In this document: in pieces, positions 43,240 to 51,176 of the stretch | Layout of the letters: each line of letters opens with the position of its first letter | How positions within the stretch are numbered: the first letter of the stretch is position 1 | Assembly: GCA_020636005.1 (NCBI GenBank) | Contig: JACJYR010000004.1 | Location: 434,001-498,000 of the forward strand | Reading direction: 5' to 3' | Source: Lewinellaceae bacterium | GTDB lineage: Bacteria; Bacteroidota; Bacteroidia; Chitinophagales; Saprospiraceae | DNA: 64,000 nt | Made by a program: the position numbers and the translations under genes | Notes under the pieces: generated by a model | The model's database searches: none | What the model saw: the letters and a program-made list of their open reading frames with translations, nothing else | What the model was told of the DNA's origin: nothing

Positions 43240-43587
43240 TTATTTTGACAAAGGATGTTGCAGGTAAATGATGAGCAAGTTGAGCAGCAGGAACGGCAGC
43301 TCGATGCCCGCCCCTTTCAGGTCACGGTCGAGCAGGTGGAAACAGATGATGAGCAGGATGCCCGCTGCCATCAGGAAGTTGCCCCAAACGAAGGTCTTGG
43401 GCAACAGGATGAGCAGCGCAGAAAGCATGGTCAAAGCGCCAAGTGTTTTCCGGGCGGCGTCGCCGAAGCCCCATTTGCCGAACATTTCGAGCATTTCCGG
43501 TTTGCCGGAAAACATTGCCCAACCTTGCTTCAAGCCCATGTAGAGGGCGAAAAGGATGAGTGCGGAGTTGATGGTTTTTACTGCCAT
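43240..43587 (-). CDS. DoxX-like small membrane protein
   Basis: 115 residues, four transmembrane helices (INSALILFALYMGLKQGWAM; LGALTMLSALLILLPKTFVW; GNFLMAAGILLIICFHLLDR; LPFLLLNLLIIYLQHPLS), the pattern of DoxX/DoxD-like proteins. First gene of the short minus-strand operon ending in the channel and the LCIB-like remnant. Precise function unknown. Confidence 0.75.
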   Translation of the reverse strand: MAVKTINSALILFALYMGLKQGWAMFSGKPEMLEMFGKWGFGDAARKTLGALTMLSALLILLPKTFVWGNFLMAAGILLIICFHLLDRDLKGAGIELPFLLLNLLIIYLQHPLSK

Positions 43588-43606
43588 TTTCGTATTGTTT
43601 TAGTAA

Positions 43607-43717
43607 CGATGAAAAAATAACTTCACCATTTTGATTTTGAAAACCCCAGCAATGGAAGGGTATTTTAAAAATAATCCCGATTTCACATCGGGATTATTTT
43701 TCCTTCGATCCTTAGTT
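43607..43717 (-). repeat. Dispersed repeat with terminator hairpin, partner of 30853-30936
   Basis: Reverse complement of the repeat after the FN3 gene at 30377; this copy keeps the complete perfect hairpin at 43667-43702. In both places the repeat starts at the stop codon of the gene before it. Confidence 0.8.
43667..43702. terminator. Bidirectional terminator hairpin
   Basis: Perfect 14-pair stem AAAAATAATCCCGA / TCGGGATTATTTTT with a seven-base loop; A and T runs at each side let it work in both directions. On the minus strand it lies just after the methyltransferase remnant. Confidence 0.9.
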
Positions 43718-44145
43718 TAAAAACCAACGGTAACACGTCTCGAATTCCTGTTGCCAAAAAGCCTCCGTGTGCCGACCCTCGCTGCGTCCGCCGGGTTTCA
43801 GGTTGCCCCTCAATTTTTGCAGCAGGCTTTTTTTGTCAAAAACGTAGTGCAGCAAGTTTGCCATGAGGATGCCGTCCAACGGCGGCAAAGGCAACCTTTC
43901 CTTTTCAAAATCTGCCTTCAAAAATCGGATTTCAAGCCTTGAACCCGATGCCTGCCGGATTTCCCGGACCTTGTCCACCGCATAAATCACGCTGCCGTCG
44001 GGCAAAAGACTGTTGCTGGCGGCAGCTTTTCACCTCCTCCAGGGCGAAGTATCGCACACCATCGCACCTGTCGTGATATTTCTGTTGGCGGGCTTCATCT
44101 TTTGGGGCAGAACGAAAATAGCTCAGATTCAAAGTATCGAACACT
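43712..44145 (-). pseudogene. Remnant of a SAM-dependent methyltransferase gene
   Basis: On the minus strand DTLNLSYFRSAPKDEARQQK and RCDGVRYFALEEVK are read first; after a frameshift comes LPDGSVIYAVDKVREIRQAS, LEIRFLKADFEKERLPLPPL and ILMANLLHYVFDKKSLLQKL, RGNLKPGG. The second part is the D-x-V, ADF and LHYV...LKPGG course of class I methyltransferases, but the glycine-rich SAM loop (DLGCGxGxF) is deleted and the C terminus is scrambled. Dead gene. Confidence 0.65.
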
Positions 44146-44188
44146 GAAAGCGTCCAGGGAAGCCGGCAAAGCGAGAATCAACAACGCC

Positions 44189-44464
44189 ATGGCTCAATTG
44201 AAAGCCAAAGCCGGTTTTACCATCCAACAGATTGAGCGGAAAATGGCTGAAACACAAAGCCAATTGGATGCGAAGGTGAAGAAAATGGAGGAACAAATGA
44301 AACATGCCGGAGAAACAAGGAAAGCAAAGCTGCAAAAGCGCATCCACACTATCAAGGAGGAGTACAAGCTAAGAACGGCAAAATTGAAGCAAGCCTCCAA
44401 ATTGGTTCATGAAGCCCTTGCAGCGGAAGTCGAGGCAGAAGAACACGCCGGTGTTGAGGTTTAA
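44189..44464 (+). CDS. Small coiled-coil protein, start uncertain
   Basis: The frame reads coiled-coil protein back to about 44102 without an ATG; the first ATG is at 44189, giving 91 residues. Highly charged helix (IQQIERKMAETQSQLDAKVK; MEEQMKHAGETRKAKLQKRI). The coiled coil extends upstream of the ATG (KYRTLKASREAGKARINNAM), so either a rare start codon is used at 44102 or the 5' end was lost when it was joined to the methyltransferase remnant on the other strand. Confidence 0.45.
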   Translation: MAQLKAKAGFTIQQIERKMAETQSQLDAKVKKMEEQMKHAGETRKAKLQKRIHTIKEEYKLRTAKLKQASKLVHEALAAEVEAEEHAGVEV

Positions 44465-44481
44465 TAACAACTTACCTTGCT

Positions 44482-44556
44482 GGCGCCGGGCTTCGGTTAG
44501 TGCCTGCGTTTCTTTAGGTCTGTGACCTGAGAAGGCAGGCACCGGAGCACGGCGCC
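44482..44556. repeat. Nested hairpin
   Basis: GGCGCC...GGCGCC outside, GTGCCTGC / GCAGGCAC in the middle and AGGTC/GACCT inside form a long interrupted stem 18 bp after the coiled-coil gene. It may act as terminator although a T run is missing. Confidence 0.5.
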
Positions 44557-44613
44557 TGCATATTTCACCGGGACGAGTTCCTGGTGATGGAGCGGGCAAC
44601 AGGAATTTGCCCC

Positions 44614-44729
44614 TCAATGCTGCATCCTGTACTCATTCGGCGCAAGCCCCGTTCGTTGCTTGAACAGCCGGCTGAAATGCTGCGGGTATTTAAACCCCAA
44701 TTCATAGGCCACCTCGCTGATGGAGGGGT
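44614..44729 (-). pseudogene. Orphan C-terminal fragment of an AraC regulator
   Basis: About 38 codons: NPSISEVAYELGFKYPQHFS, RLFKQRTGLAPNEYRMQH, stop at 44614. This is the second helix-turn-helix of an AraC protein; nothing of the rest remains. It runs into the T9SS gene end at 44719-44757. A very similar fragment lies at 61681-61815. Confidence 0.8.
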
Positions 44730-44757
44730 TTATTTGGGCAAAGTTATTTTGAAATGA
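44719..44757 (+). pseudogene. 3' end of a deleted T9SS gene
   Basis: Twelve codons and a stop read DGGVYLGKVILK, matching the last residues of the T9SS proteins ending at 54050 (DGDGVYSGKVILK) and 57413. Similarity continues into the 3' flank through a small hairpin (CTGCCCATC / GATGGGCAG) to the terminator at 44795. It overlaps the AraC fragment slightly on the other strand. Confidence 0.6.
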
Positions 44758-44794
44758 TAGGCTGCCCATCGGGAGATGGGCAGTACGGCAAAGG

Positions 44795-44829
44795 CCGCCA
44801 CGACGGGAGTTGTGGCGGTTTTTTTTTTT
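44795..44829 (+). terminator. Terminator of the deleted T9SS gene
   Basis: CCGCCACGAC / GTTGTGGCGG stem followed by ten or more T. The same hairpin, slightly changed, follows the T9SS gene that ends at 54050. Confidence 0.88.
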
Positions 44830-44840
44830 ATACTATTACA

Positions 44841-46238
44841 TCAAATCTGCTTCAGCATCCATGATTTTTCGGAAAGCAATTTTTCATCTTGTATCTGTTG
44901 CCGCAATTTATTGGAGGCTGCCCGGTCGCCGGGTGGTACCGTCATTATTTTTTTCATGTATGAAATAATATTGGTGTAATTCCGGTGGTGGAAGTCGCTC
45001 AATTCCCTTCTTCTGATGAAGCTGCGGAAGCTGTCCAAATGAGAGTCCAGCAGGTCGAACTCGCCCATTTCGAAGTAAATGCGCATTTGCAGGGTTTTGG
45101 CGATGAGGTTGTTCACGAGGTCGGAAAAGTCGGCAGTTTGGAGGTAGCCCAGCGCCCCTTTGAGGTCCCCCTTTGCATATTCGAGCCGGGCATGGTTGAA
45201 ATGCACAAAGCTCTCCTGTTGGCTGGGGTCGAGTTTCGACTGATATTTTTCGATAAAACGCTCGACCTGTTGGTATTCCTTGAGCCTGATGCCAAACGCC
45301 ACCACGTTGTTGAAGGTAAACGCAGAGAGGCGGCCATGCTCGATGAGAAACCCTTTTTCCAGCCCATCTTGGTAAAGCTCCCATCCTTCTTTGATGAAAG
45401 GGACTTCGCCCTCGTTGAGTTTGCGAATGCAAAAATTGATGGCCAGCAGGTAAAGGTCTTTCAACTCATCGTCGGGAAAATAGTGGCCGTGCTGCCGCAA
45501 CTCTTCCCTGAATTTCAGAAAAAACGGCAGCCCGTCAGCTTTGGTAAGGAAGCGGAAGCAGAAATAGTAGAGTGCTACGGCGGGCGTGTCCAGGTAGCCA
45601 CCCTGCTCCACTTCGCCAATGACATTTGGCAGCAGGCCAAAATCATATTTCATTTTAAAAACAGCTTGGTGGGAAAGCTGGGTGCAGGCGTGTCGCAATT
45701 TTTGGGCGAGATAAACCGTGTCGAGCGAGTTGGAGATTTCCTGAAGTGGAAGTTCGGTGGCTCGTTTGGTGCGGGTCTGGAACTGGGCCATTTCCAACTG
45801 GAAATCCAATCGCCGCTGGAGGAAATCCACATTTTGCACCTCGGCCTGTTTCATTTCTTTTTCCAGCCTTTGTGCGGTTTTTTCAAAAAACTTTGACAAG
45901 TTTCGTTTCCGGTATTCGGCGGCAAGCATGATCCCGGCCTTCGTGCTATCCATCCGCATTTTTTGCCAAACCAAAAACTCCTCGATGAGCTCTTTCAGAT
46001 CGCTCATGGTCGCCCGGAGCAGCAGGTCGTCGAAAGGCTTTTCAGGGAAAGATTTTTGGAACAAAGTGGCCTTGTCAGGCAGTGGTTTGCCACGATAGAG
46101 GCAGATAGCGAGATAAGAGAACATCCGCTCCATTTCCGAGCGGTGGGTGAAAAAGGGGGAACGCACCAATTTCGCACAGCGCCGGAGTTCGGCTTTCGAT
46201 AATGTCAGCACCACGTCGTAAAGTTGGGGATGGAACAT
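44841..46238 (-). CDS. LQSPFF family cytoplasmic protein, copy C
   Basis: 465 residues, no signal peptide. N terminus MFHPQLYDVVLTLSKAELRR then the motif LVRSPFFTHRSE, and FPEKPFDDLLLRATMSDLKE. Shared middle and C-terminal blocks with copy D: LYLLAINFCIRKLNEGEVPF, GRLSAFTFNNVVAFGIRLKE, FVHFNHARLEYAKGDLKGAL, LIAKTLQMRIYFEMGEFDLL, HHRNYTNIISYMKKIM, and the end SEKSWMLKQI. All-helical, likely an alpha-solenoid. Divergent from the T9SS gene at 46494 (255 bp). Role unknown. Confidence 0.85.
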   Translation of the reverse strand: MFHPQLYDVVLTLSKAELRRCAKLVRSPFFTHRSEMERMFSYLAICLYRGKPLPDKATLFQKSFPEKPFDDLLLRATMSDLKELIEEFLVWQKMRMDSTKAGIMLAAEYRKRNLSKFFEKTAQRLEKEMKQAEVQNVDFLQRRLDFQLEMAQFQTRTKRATELPLQEISNSLDTVYLAQKLRHACTQLSHQAVFKMKYDFGLLPNVIGEVEQGGYLDTPAVALYYFCFRFLTKADGLPFFLKFREELRQHGHYFPDDELKDLYLLAINFCIRKLNEGEVPFIKEGWELYQDGLEKGFLIEHGRLSAFTFNNVVAFGIRLKEYQQVERFIEKYQSKLDPSQQESFVHFNHARLEYAKGDLKGALGYLQTADFSDLVNNLIAKTLQMRIYFEMGEFDLLDSHLDSFRSFIRRRELSDFHHRNYTNIISYMKKIMTVPPGDRAASNKLRQQIQDEKLLSEKSWMLKQI

Positions 46239-46398
46239 AAAAGTGGATTTTTATTTCCACAAATATGTCAATTTAAGTAAAGAATGATGAGGCCTTTTTT
46301 TATTAAAAGTTTTTATCAAGGTCGTTTGTCGTCTAAAGCCTATCATCTATCATCTAAAGTCTTTCCATTTTTATTTCCACAAACACGCTTTTTTGTAC

Positions 46399-46440
46399 TT
46401 GAGAGCCGGGTGGGAATTCAGGATTTTTGTATCGTCAAAA
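46399..46440 (+). promoter_or_regulatory. Shared promoter-like box of secreted partner C
   Basis: TTG (46399-46401), 20 bases, then GATTTTTGTATCGTCAAAA (46422-46440). The box recurs before the secreted genes 23457 (minus), 51177 and 55068. It lies 54 bp before the ATG. GATTTTTG differs from TAnnTTTG in its first base. Confidence 0.6.
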
Positions 46441-46493
46441 AAAGAAATCGAGCGGAACGTTTTTTTGCTCATCTCAAAAAATAAAATCAATCC

Positions 46494-49430
46494 ATGAAAA
46501 AGATAAATATCTATCAGTTCAAGCACCTCTTTCTGCTCGTCCTTCTTTCGTTAGCAGCGCAAGCCGTTGTGGCTCAAGGTTGGACTCAAGTTTTTTACCA
46601 CGGAACATTTGGCGGAGCCTACGAAGCCGATGGGGTATATATTTCGGCCATGCCGGGGTTCAGTGGCCCCACGCAGCTTTCGCTCTTCAATGTGTCGAGC
46701 GGGGAGGCTGAATTTGGCCCGTTCTGGAGCTCTCACAAGCCGCTGGCTTCCACAAGTGGGAGCATTCCGGGCAGTCAGCCCTTTCATCGGTTCAGTCGGT
46801 CGGCCACATGGAAGGCTGCTGATTCCTTGGCTGTGCTGGTGGAGGCAGAACCCAACACGGGGGGCAATCGGCACTTGGAACTCATACTCTTCCATGCAGG
46901 CTATGATGTTTCCACGAATGATAACTTTTTCGATACGGTCTGGATAAAGGACGTGTATGTCGCCCCCGATTTCAATGTCTATGCTACCGAAGTCATCTTG
47001 GCGGATGACGGCAACTACCTCGCCTTGGCAGAGCGGGAAAGCACGCTCACGCCCGGCGACCGTGATTTGCTTTTGGTAAAAATATCGCCCGAAGGAAACG
47101 TGCTCTGGTCGTCCGTTTTTGGGACTGCTGACTATGAAAAGGGGCTTGCTTTGGAGCAAATGGCAGATGGCCGGACACTCATTTTGATGAACCGCACCGG
47201 TGGCCTGTCCATACAACCGTGGCTAATCGAAATGGGCACCGACGGTTCGGTTTTGGCTGAAACCAACCTTTCCGCTTCGGTCACTGACGAGGCCACTGGG
47301 CTGACGCCCACTGCCGATGGAAACCTGGTGGTCTGCGGCTTGAATCATGCGGTTGGAGAAGATGTTTTCCTCCTCAAAATCGACCCCGATGGAAACCAGC
47401 TTTGGCGGCAGGACTATGCCTTCCCCGACCAAATCGTAACCCTGAACGCCCTTATCGAAGACCCTGCCGGGGACGTAGTTTTGGCGGGGAAACACGAAAA
47501 CGAGCTGACCTCCGATGTGGGCGCTTTTATCATGAAAGTCAGTGCAACTGGCGGCCCAAACTGGGAGCGCATCCTCAGGCCAGACGCACGGGACAAGGGA
47601 TTTACCCATCTCATCCTCTTCCCGAACGGCGGCTATGTGCTGGGGGGCTGGCTGACGCAAACGGACAAACCATTTGGCTATCTCGTACAGACTGATGTCA
47701 ACGGCATCGTCAAGCCCGGCCAGATTCACGGGAACGTTTTCCATGACCTCGACGAAGACTGCCTCGAAACGGCGGGCGACTTCCCGCTGGAAAACTGGAT
47801 AGTGGAGGCTTACCAAAGCGACACCACCGTTTTTTATGGCGATGTGGACTCGCTCGGCAATTATATCATTGAATGTGATACCGGGGATTATACGGTCAAA
47901 GTCATCATCCCGGTCGGGTATTGGGAGCCTTGCGTGGTGGACACTTTCATCCACCTCGGCTACCTTGACACCGTGCAATTGGACTTCCCCGTGCAGACGG
48001 AAATCGAGTGCCCTTACCTCACGGTTGAACACAATTATTTTTGGGCCAACCCCTGCGAATCCACCTTGTTTTTTGTGGAATACTGCAACCTCGGCCCCGT
48101 GTTGGCGGAAGACGCCTATGTGGAGGTCACGCTGGATTCGGTGTTCACCTTTGAGGCTTCGCAAATACCGCCATCGAACATCAATGGGCAGACGCTGACC
48201 TTCCAACTGGGGAACATTGCACCGAACGAGTGCCACAGGTTTGAATTTACCGCATTTACTGATTGCGATGCCCAGCTTGGCTTCGTGGCCTGTTCCGAGG
48301 CGCACATTTACCCCGACAGCCTTTGCTTCCCACTTTCCCCAAATTGGTCGGGGGCCATCGTCGAGACGGACGGTTTTTGCGATGGCGATTCAGTGCGCTT
48401 CGTCCTCACCAACGTGGGCACTGAGCCAATGGCCGAAATGCTCGAATACATCGTCATCGAGGATGCCGTCCTGCTCATGCCCGGCAGTTATGAACTTGGC
48501 CCCGGCGAAAGCATGGACGTGGCCGTGGAGGCGAACGGCAGCACTTACCACCTCATCGCACAGCAAGTGCCGGGAGCGCCGGCCCTTAGCCAGCCCATCA
48601 GTGCCGTGGAGGGCTGCGTAGGGAGCAGTGGCAATGCGCCGAGCATGGGTTTTTTCAACCAGTTTCCACAAAATGATGGGGATGGTTTTATCTCTTCTGT
48701 CTGTTGGCCGCTCGCTGATTTCTGTGGCTTGAATTTGATTTCTCCTATGCCATCCGGTTTTGGAAATGAAAACTATGTTTTTGAAAATACCGAACTGGAA
48801 TACCGTCTCCTTTTTCGGAACACAGGAAGCGAAGATGTCTTCCGGGTAGTGCTCGTGGATACACTTTCTCCCTTCTTAGACCCCACTACGGTGCGCCCCG
48901 GCGCTTCCAGTCATCCATACGAATTCGACATTGATGGCGAGGGTGTGCTGCATTTCACTTTTTCCAACATCAACCTGCCGCCGGAAGCGTTGGACGGGGT
49001 GAGGTCAAATGGCTTCGTGAATTTCAGGGTGGCCCAAAAACCGGGGAACGAAGTGGGCACCGTCATCGAAAATTCCGCCAGCATTTATTTTGATTTCAAC
49101 CTGCCCGTCACCACGAACAAGACATGGCACACCGTGCATGAGCCGTGGATTGAAATCATCAACGGCGTAAGCGACGTGCCGCCCGGCTTCGGCGAACTGC
49201 TCGCCTACCCGAACCCATCCGCCGGGGATGTGATTTTTGAATTGCCGACGGATGCCCCGGCAAAGGCCGTTTTCAGCATCCACGATGCCTTCGGGCGGGC
49301 GTTACGAAGCGACGATTTTGATGGAAAGCAGTACCGCTTCCAGCGGGCTGGGCTGGCGGATGGGGTGTATTTTTACAGGGTGGAAGTGGAAGGCGTGGGC
49401 GCGTATTCCGGAAAGCTGATACTGAAATAA
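46494..49430 (+). CDS. Large T9SS surface protein with propeller-like N terminus
   Basis: 978 residues with signal peptide (MKKINIYQFKHLFLLVLLSL, ending VVAQ). Residues about 45-400 are repeats of the delta-60/propeller type (NYLALAERESTLTPGDRDLL; GNLVVCGLNHAVGEDVFLLK; GYVLGGWLTQTDKPFGYLV). Then an SdrD-B-like domain (GNVFHDLDEDCLETAGDFPL), a beta domain with CNLGPVLAEDAYVEVTL, and the common C-terminal region (LEYRLLFRNTGSEDVFRVVL; IENSASIYFDFNLPVTTN) before the T9SS type A sorting domain (GFGELLAYPNPSAGDVIFEL, ending GKLILK). Same architecture as 51177. Exported by T9SS and displayed or released. Unlike 51177 and 55068 it lacks the DPN-x-K segment before the C-terminal region. Confidence 0.9.
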   Translation: MKKINIYQFKHLFLLVLLSLAAQAVVAQGWTQVFYHGTFGGAYEADGVYISAMPGFSGPTQLSLFNVSSGEAEFGPFWSSHKPLASTSGSIPGSQPFHRFSRSATWKAADSLAVLVEAEPNTGGNRHLELILFHAGYDVSTNDNFFDTVWIKDVYVAPDFNVYATEVILADDGNYLALAERESTLTPGDRDLLLVKISPEGNVLWSSVFGTADYEKGLALEQMADGRTLILMNRTGGLSIQPWLIEMGTDGSVLAETNLSASVTDEATGLTPTADGNLVVCGLNHAVGEDVFLLKIDPDGNQLWRQDYAFPDQIVTLNALIEDPAGDVVLAGKHENELTSDVGAFIMKVSATGGPNWERILRPDARDKGFTHLILFPNGGYVLGGWLTQTDKPFGYLVQTDVNGIVKPGQIHGNVFHDLDEDCLETAGDFPLENWIVEAYQSDTTVFYGDVDSLGNYIIECDTGDYTVKVIIPVGYWEPCVVDTFIHLGYLDTVQLDFPVQTEIECPYLTVEHNYFWANPCESTLFFVEYCNLGPVLAEDAYVEVTLDSVFTFEASQIPPSNINGQTLTFQLGNIAPNECHRFEFTAFTDCDAQLGFVACSEAHIYPDSLCFPLSPNWSGAIVETDGFCDGDSVRFVLTNVGTEPMAEMLEYIVIEDAVLLMPGSYELGPGESMDVAVEANGSTYHLIAQQVPGAPALSQPISAVEGCVGSSGNAPSMGFFNQFPQNDGDGFISSVCWPLADFCGLNLISPMPSGFGNENYVFENTELEYRLLFRNTGSEDVFRVVLVDTLSPFLDPTTVRPGASSHPYEFDIDGEGVLHFTFSNINLPPEALDGVRSNGFVNFRVAQKPGNEVGTVIENSASIYFDFNLPVTTNKTWHTVHEPWIEIINGVSDVPPGFGELLAYPNPSAGDVIFELPTDAPAKAVFSIHDAFGRALRSDDFDGKQYRFQRAGLADGVYFYRVEVEGVGAYSGKLILK

Positions 49431-49451
49431 AAGCATTGCGCTTTGTGCGCA

Positions 49452-49479
49452 GGCCACCGCAGCAATCGTTGCGGTGGCT
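49452..49479. terminator. Hairpin between converging genes
   Basis: GCCACCGCA / TGCGGTGGC stem in the 60-bp gap between the T9SS gene end and LQSPFF copy D; only weak T tracts, so a tentative shared terminator. Confidence 0.6.
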
Positions 49480-49490
49480 TCGCCATTTCA

Positions 49491-50924
49491 TCAAATGCCC
49501 TTCTCCAACTTCTCCAAAAGCCACTCCCTTTCCGCCACCGATTTTGTCTCGGCGATTTCCGTCGCCAATTTTTCCCTTGCCGCCTTGTCGCCAATGGGCG
49601 TTTGCAAGAGCTTTTTCATTAGCCGCACGAGGTTCAGGTAGTTGTCCCGGTGGTAGCCGATGGCTTTTTTGCGGCGCACGAAATTGGACATGGAATCGAG
49701 CAGCGAGTCGAGGGCGTTGAACTCGGCGGTTTCAAAATAGATTTTCAGCAAAAGGGTTTTAGCGGAGAGGTTCAGCAGCAGGTCTTCGTAGTCGGAGCGT
49801 TGGAGCAGGTCGAGCGCCTTGTCGAAGCGGCGCCGGAAGTATTCGAGGCGGGCGAGGTTGAAAGAGTGGTTGGCTGCACGGAAACGGGTCTCGAGCAGTT
49901 GCGTGTAGTTTTCAAGAAAGTCCTCCACCCAGTCATATTCGCCCAGCACGAGGCCCAGCGTCACCACGTTTTGGTAAGTGAAACGGGAGAGTGCGCCGTT
50001 CACCAACAGGATGTTTTTTTCCAGGGCCGTCTTGTACAGTTCAAATTCCTCTGCCAAAAACCCGGCGCTTCCCTCGTTGTAGCGGCGGATGCAAAAGTTG
50101 ATGGCGAGGAGGTACAAGTCCCGGCTCTCGGCCAAAGGGAAGGCACCGTCGTGCAGGTACAGCATTTTTTTAAACGACTGGAAATGAACCGTTTCTGTCG
50201 CTTTTGTCAGCGCTTGGTAGCAGTGGTAATAGACCCCGATGGCAGGCAGTTCCAACAAGTTTTCCTTTTCTATATAATCCAATACTTCCTTTAAAAGTCC
50301 AAAGTCGTAATCAGTTTTGAAAACAGCCTGGTGCGATAGGGCCACACAGCTTTGGCGCAGCTTCAGGGCGAGGAAGGCGAGGTCGAGCTGGTCGCCGATT
50401 TCCTGGAGGTTCAGTTCGGTGGAGCGGCGGGTGGTGGCGGTGAAGAGGTAGTCCTGCAACTGGATTTCGTACCCTGCCCAATAGTGGTCGGCATGGCGGA
50501 GGGGGCTGCCTTCGTGCGTCTTCTTCAAAGCGGCGAGGGTGCGCTGGAACTGGTCGGGCAGGTTGCGGCGGCGGTAAGCTTCGGCGAGTTTGGCCTGCAC
50601 AAAATGGCCGTTTTCAAAAATGACCTGGTGCGCCATGAACTGCTCGATGTTTTTCAACAAAAAACTCATTGTATGGCGCACCCGCTGGTCGTCGAAGGGT
50701 TCGCCGGGATAGAGGGCCTGCACAATTTCTTCCTTGTTGGGCAATGCCTTGCCGGGCCTGCGCGTGGCGATCAGCAGTTCGAAAAGCGCCAGCACATCCG
50801 ACCTTTGGTTGAAAAAGGGGGACTGGAGGAACTTGCGCAGGGAGCGCAGCTCGTCGCCGTTGAGCGAGTCGAATACCGATTGAAGCCGTGAATTTTGCAC
50901 CTGGACGTATTTTTTAGCAATCAA
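49491..50924 (-). CDS. LQSPFF family cytoplasmic protein, copy D
   Basis: 477 residues: MIAKKYVQVQNSRLQSVFDS, LNGDELRSLRK, then the type motif FLQSPFFNQRSD; LYPGEPFDDQRVRHTMSFLL follows. Later blocks: LYLLAINFCIRRYNEGSAGF, GALSRFTYQNVVTLGLVLGE, FNLARLEYFRRRFDKALDLL, NLSAKTLLLKIYFETAEFNA, YHRDNYLNLVRLMKKLL and the end EREWLLEKLEKGI. No export signal or membrane helix. Divergent from the T9SS gene at 51177 (252 bp). Among the copies it is closest to C and to the decayed E. Function unknown. Confidence 0.85.
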   Translation of the reverse strand: MIAKKYVQVQNSRLQSVFDSLNGDELRSLRKFLQSPFFNQRSDVLALFELLIATRRPGKALPNKEEIVQALYPGEPFDDQRVRHTMSFLLKNIEQFMAHQVIFENGHFVQAKLAEAYRRRNLPDQFQRTLAALKKTHEGSPLRHADHYWAGYEIQLQDYLFTATTRRSTELNLQEIGDQLDLAFLALKLRQSCVALSHQAVFKTDYDFGLLKEVLDYIEKENLLELPAIGVYYHCYQALTKATETVHFQSFKKMLYLHDGAFPLAESRDLYLLAINFCIRRYNEGSAGFLAEEFELYKTALEKNILLVNGALSRFTYQNVVTLGLVLGEYDWVEDFLENYTQLLETRFRAANHSFNLARLEYFRRRFDKALDLLQRSDYEDLLLNLSAKTLLLKIYFETAEFNALDSLLDSMSNFVRRKKAIGYHRDNYLNLVRLMKKLLQTPIGDKAAREKLATEIAETKSVAEREWLLEKLEKGI

Positions 50925-51073
50925 TGCGACAAAGAAAAGGCAATTTTTTTAAACAGCGGCAGGGTTGGCCGATTTTGAAAATTTACAAAAGCCGTTCTTA
51001 ACCATATTGGTATTCAATAACTTAGTTGTCGTATGTTTTGACAAAAAGTTTAACAATCCTGTTTTTTTGATTT

Positions 51074-51114
51074 TTGTTTTGGCCAGCTTCCGGGTGATTT
51101 TTGCAGCATGAAAA
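51074..51114 (+). promoter_or_regulatory. Shared promoter-like box of secreted partner D
   Basis: TTG (51074-51076), 19 bases, then GATTTTTGCAGCATGAAAA (51096-51114). The ATG inside the box opens a longer frame of the following gene, but this start is rejected because the box is conserved in non-coding sequence elsewhere. Confidence 0.55.
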
Positions 51115-51176
51115 TTCTCAGAAATAATTTACAAACTCAGTGGGTTGACTTTGTCAAAACACCTAAACCTCAGGTC

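Noticed and set aside
51108..51176. Start of the T9SS gene at the ATG at 51108
   Set aside because: It would put 23 polar residues before the signal peptide and lies inside a promoter box conserved before other genes.
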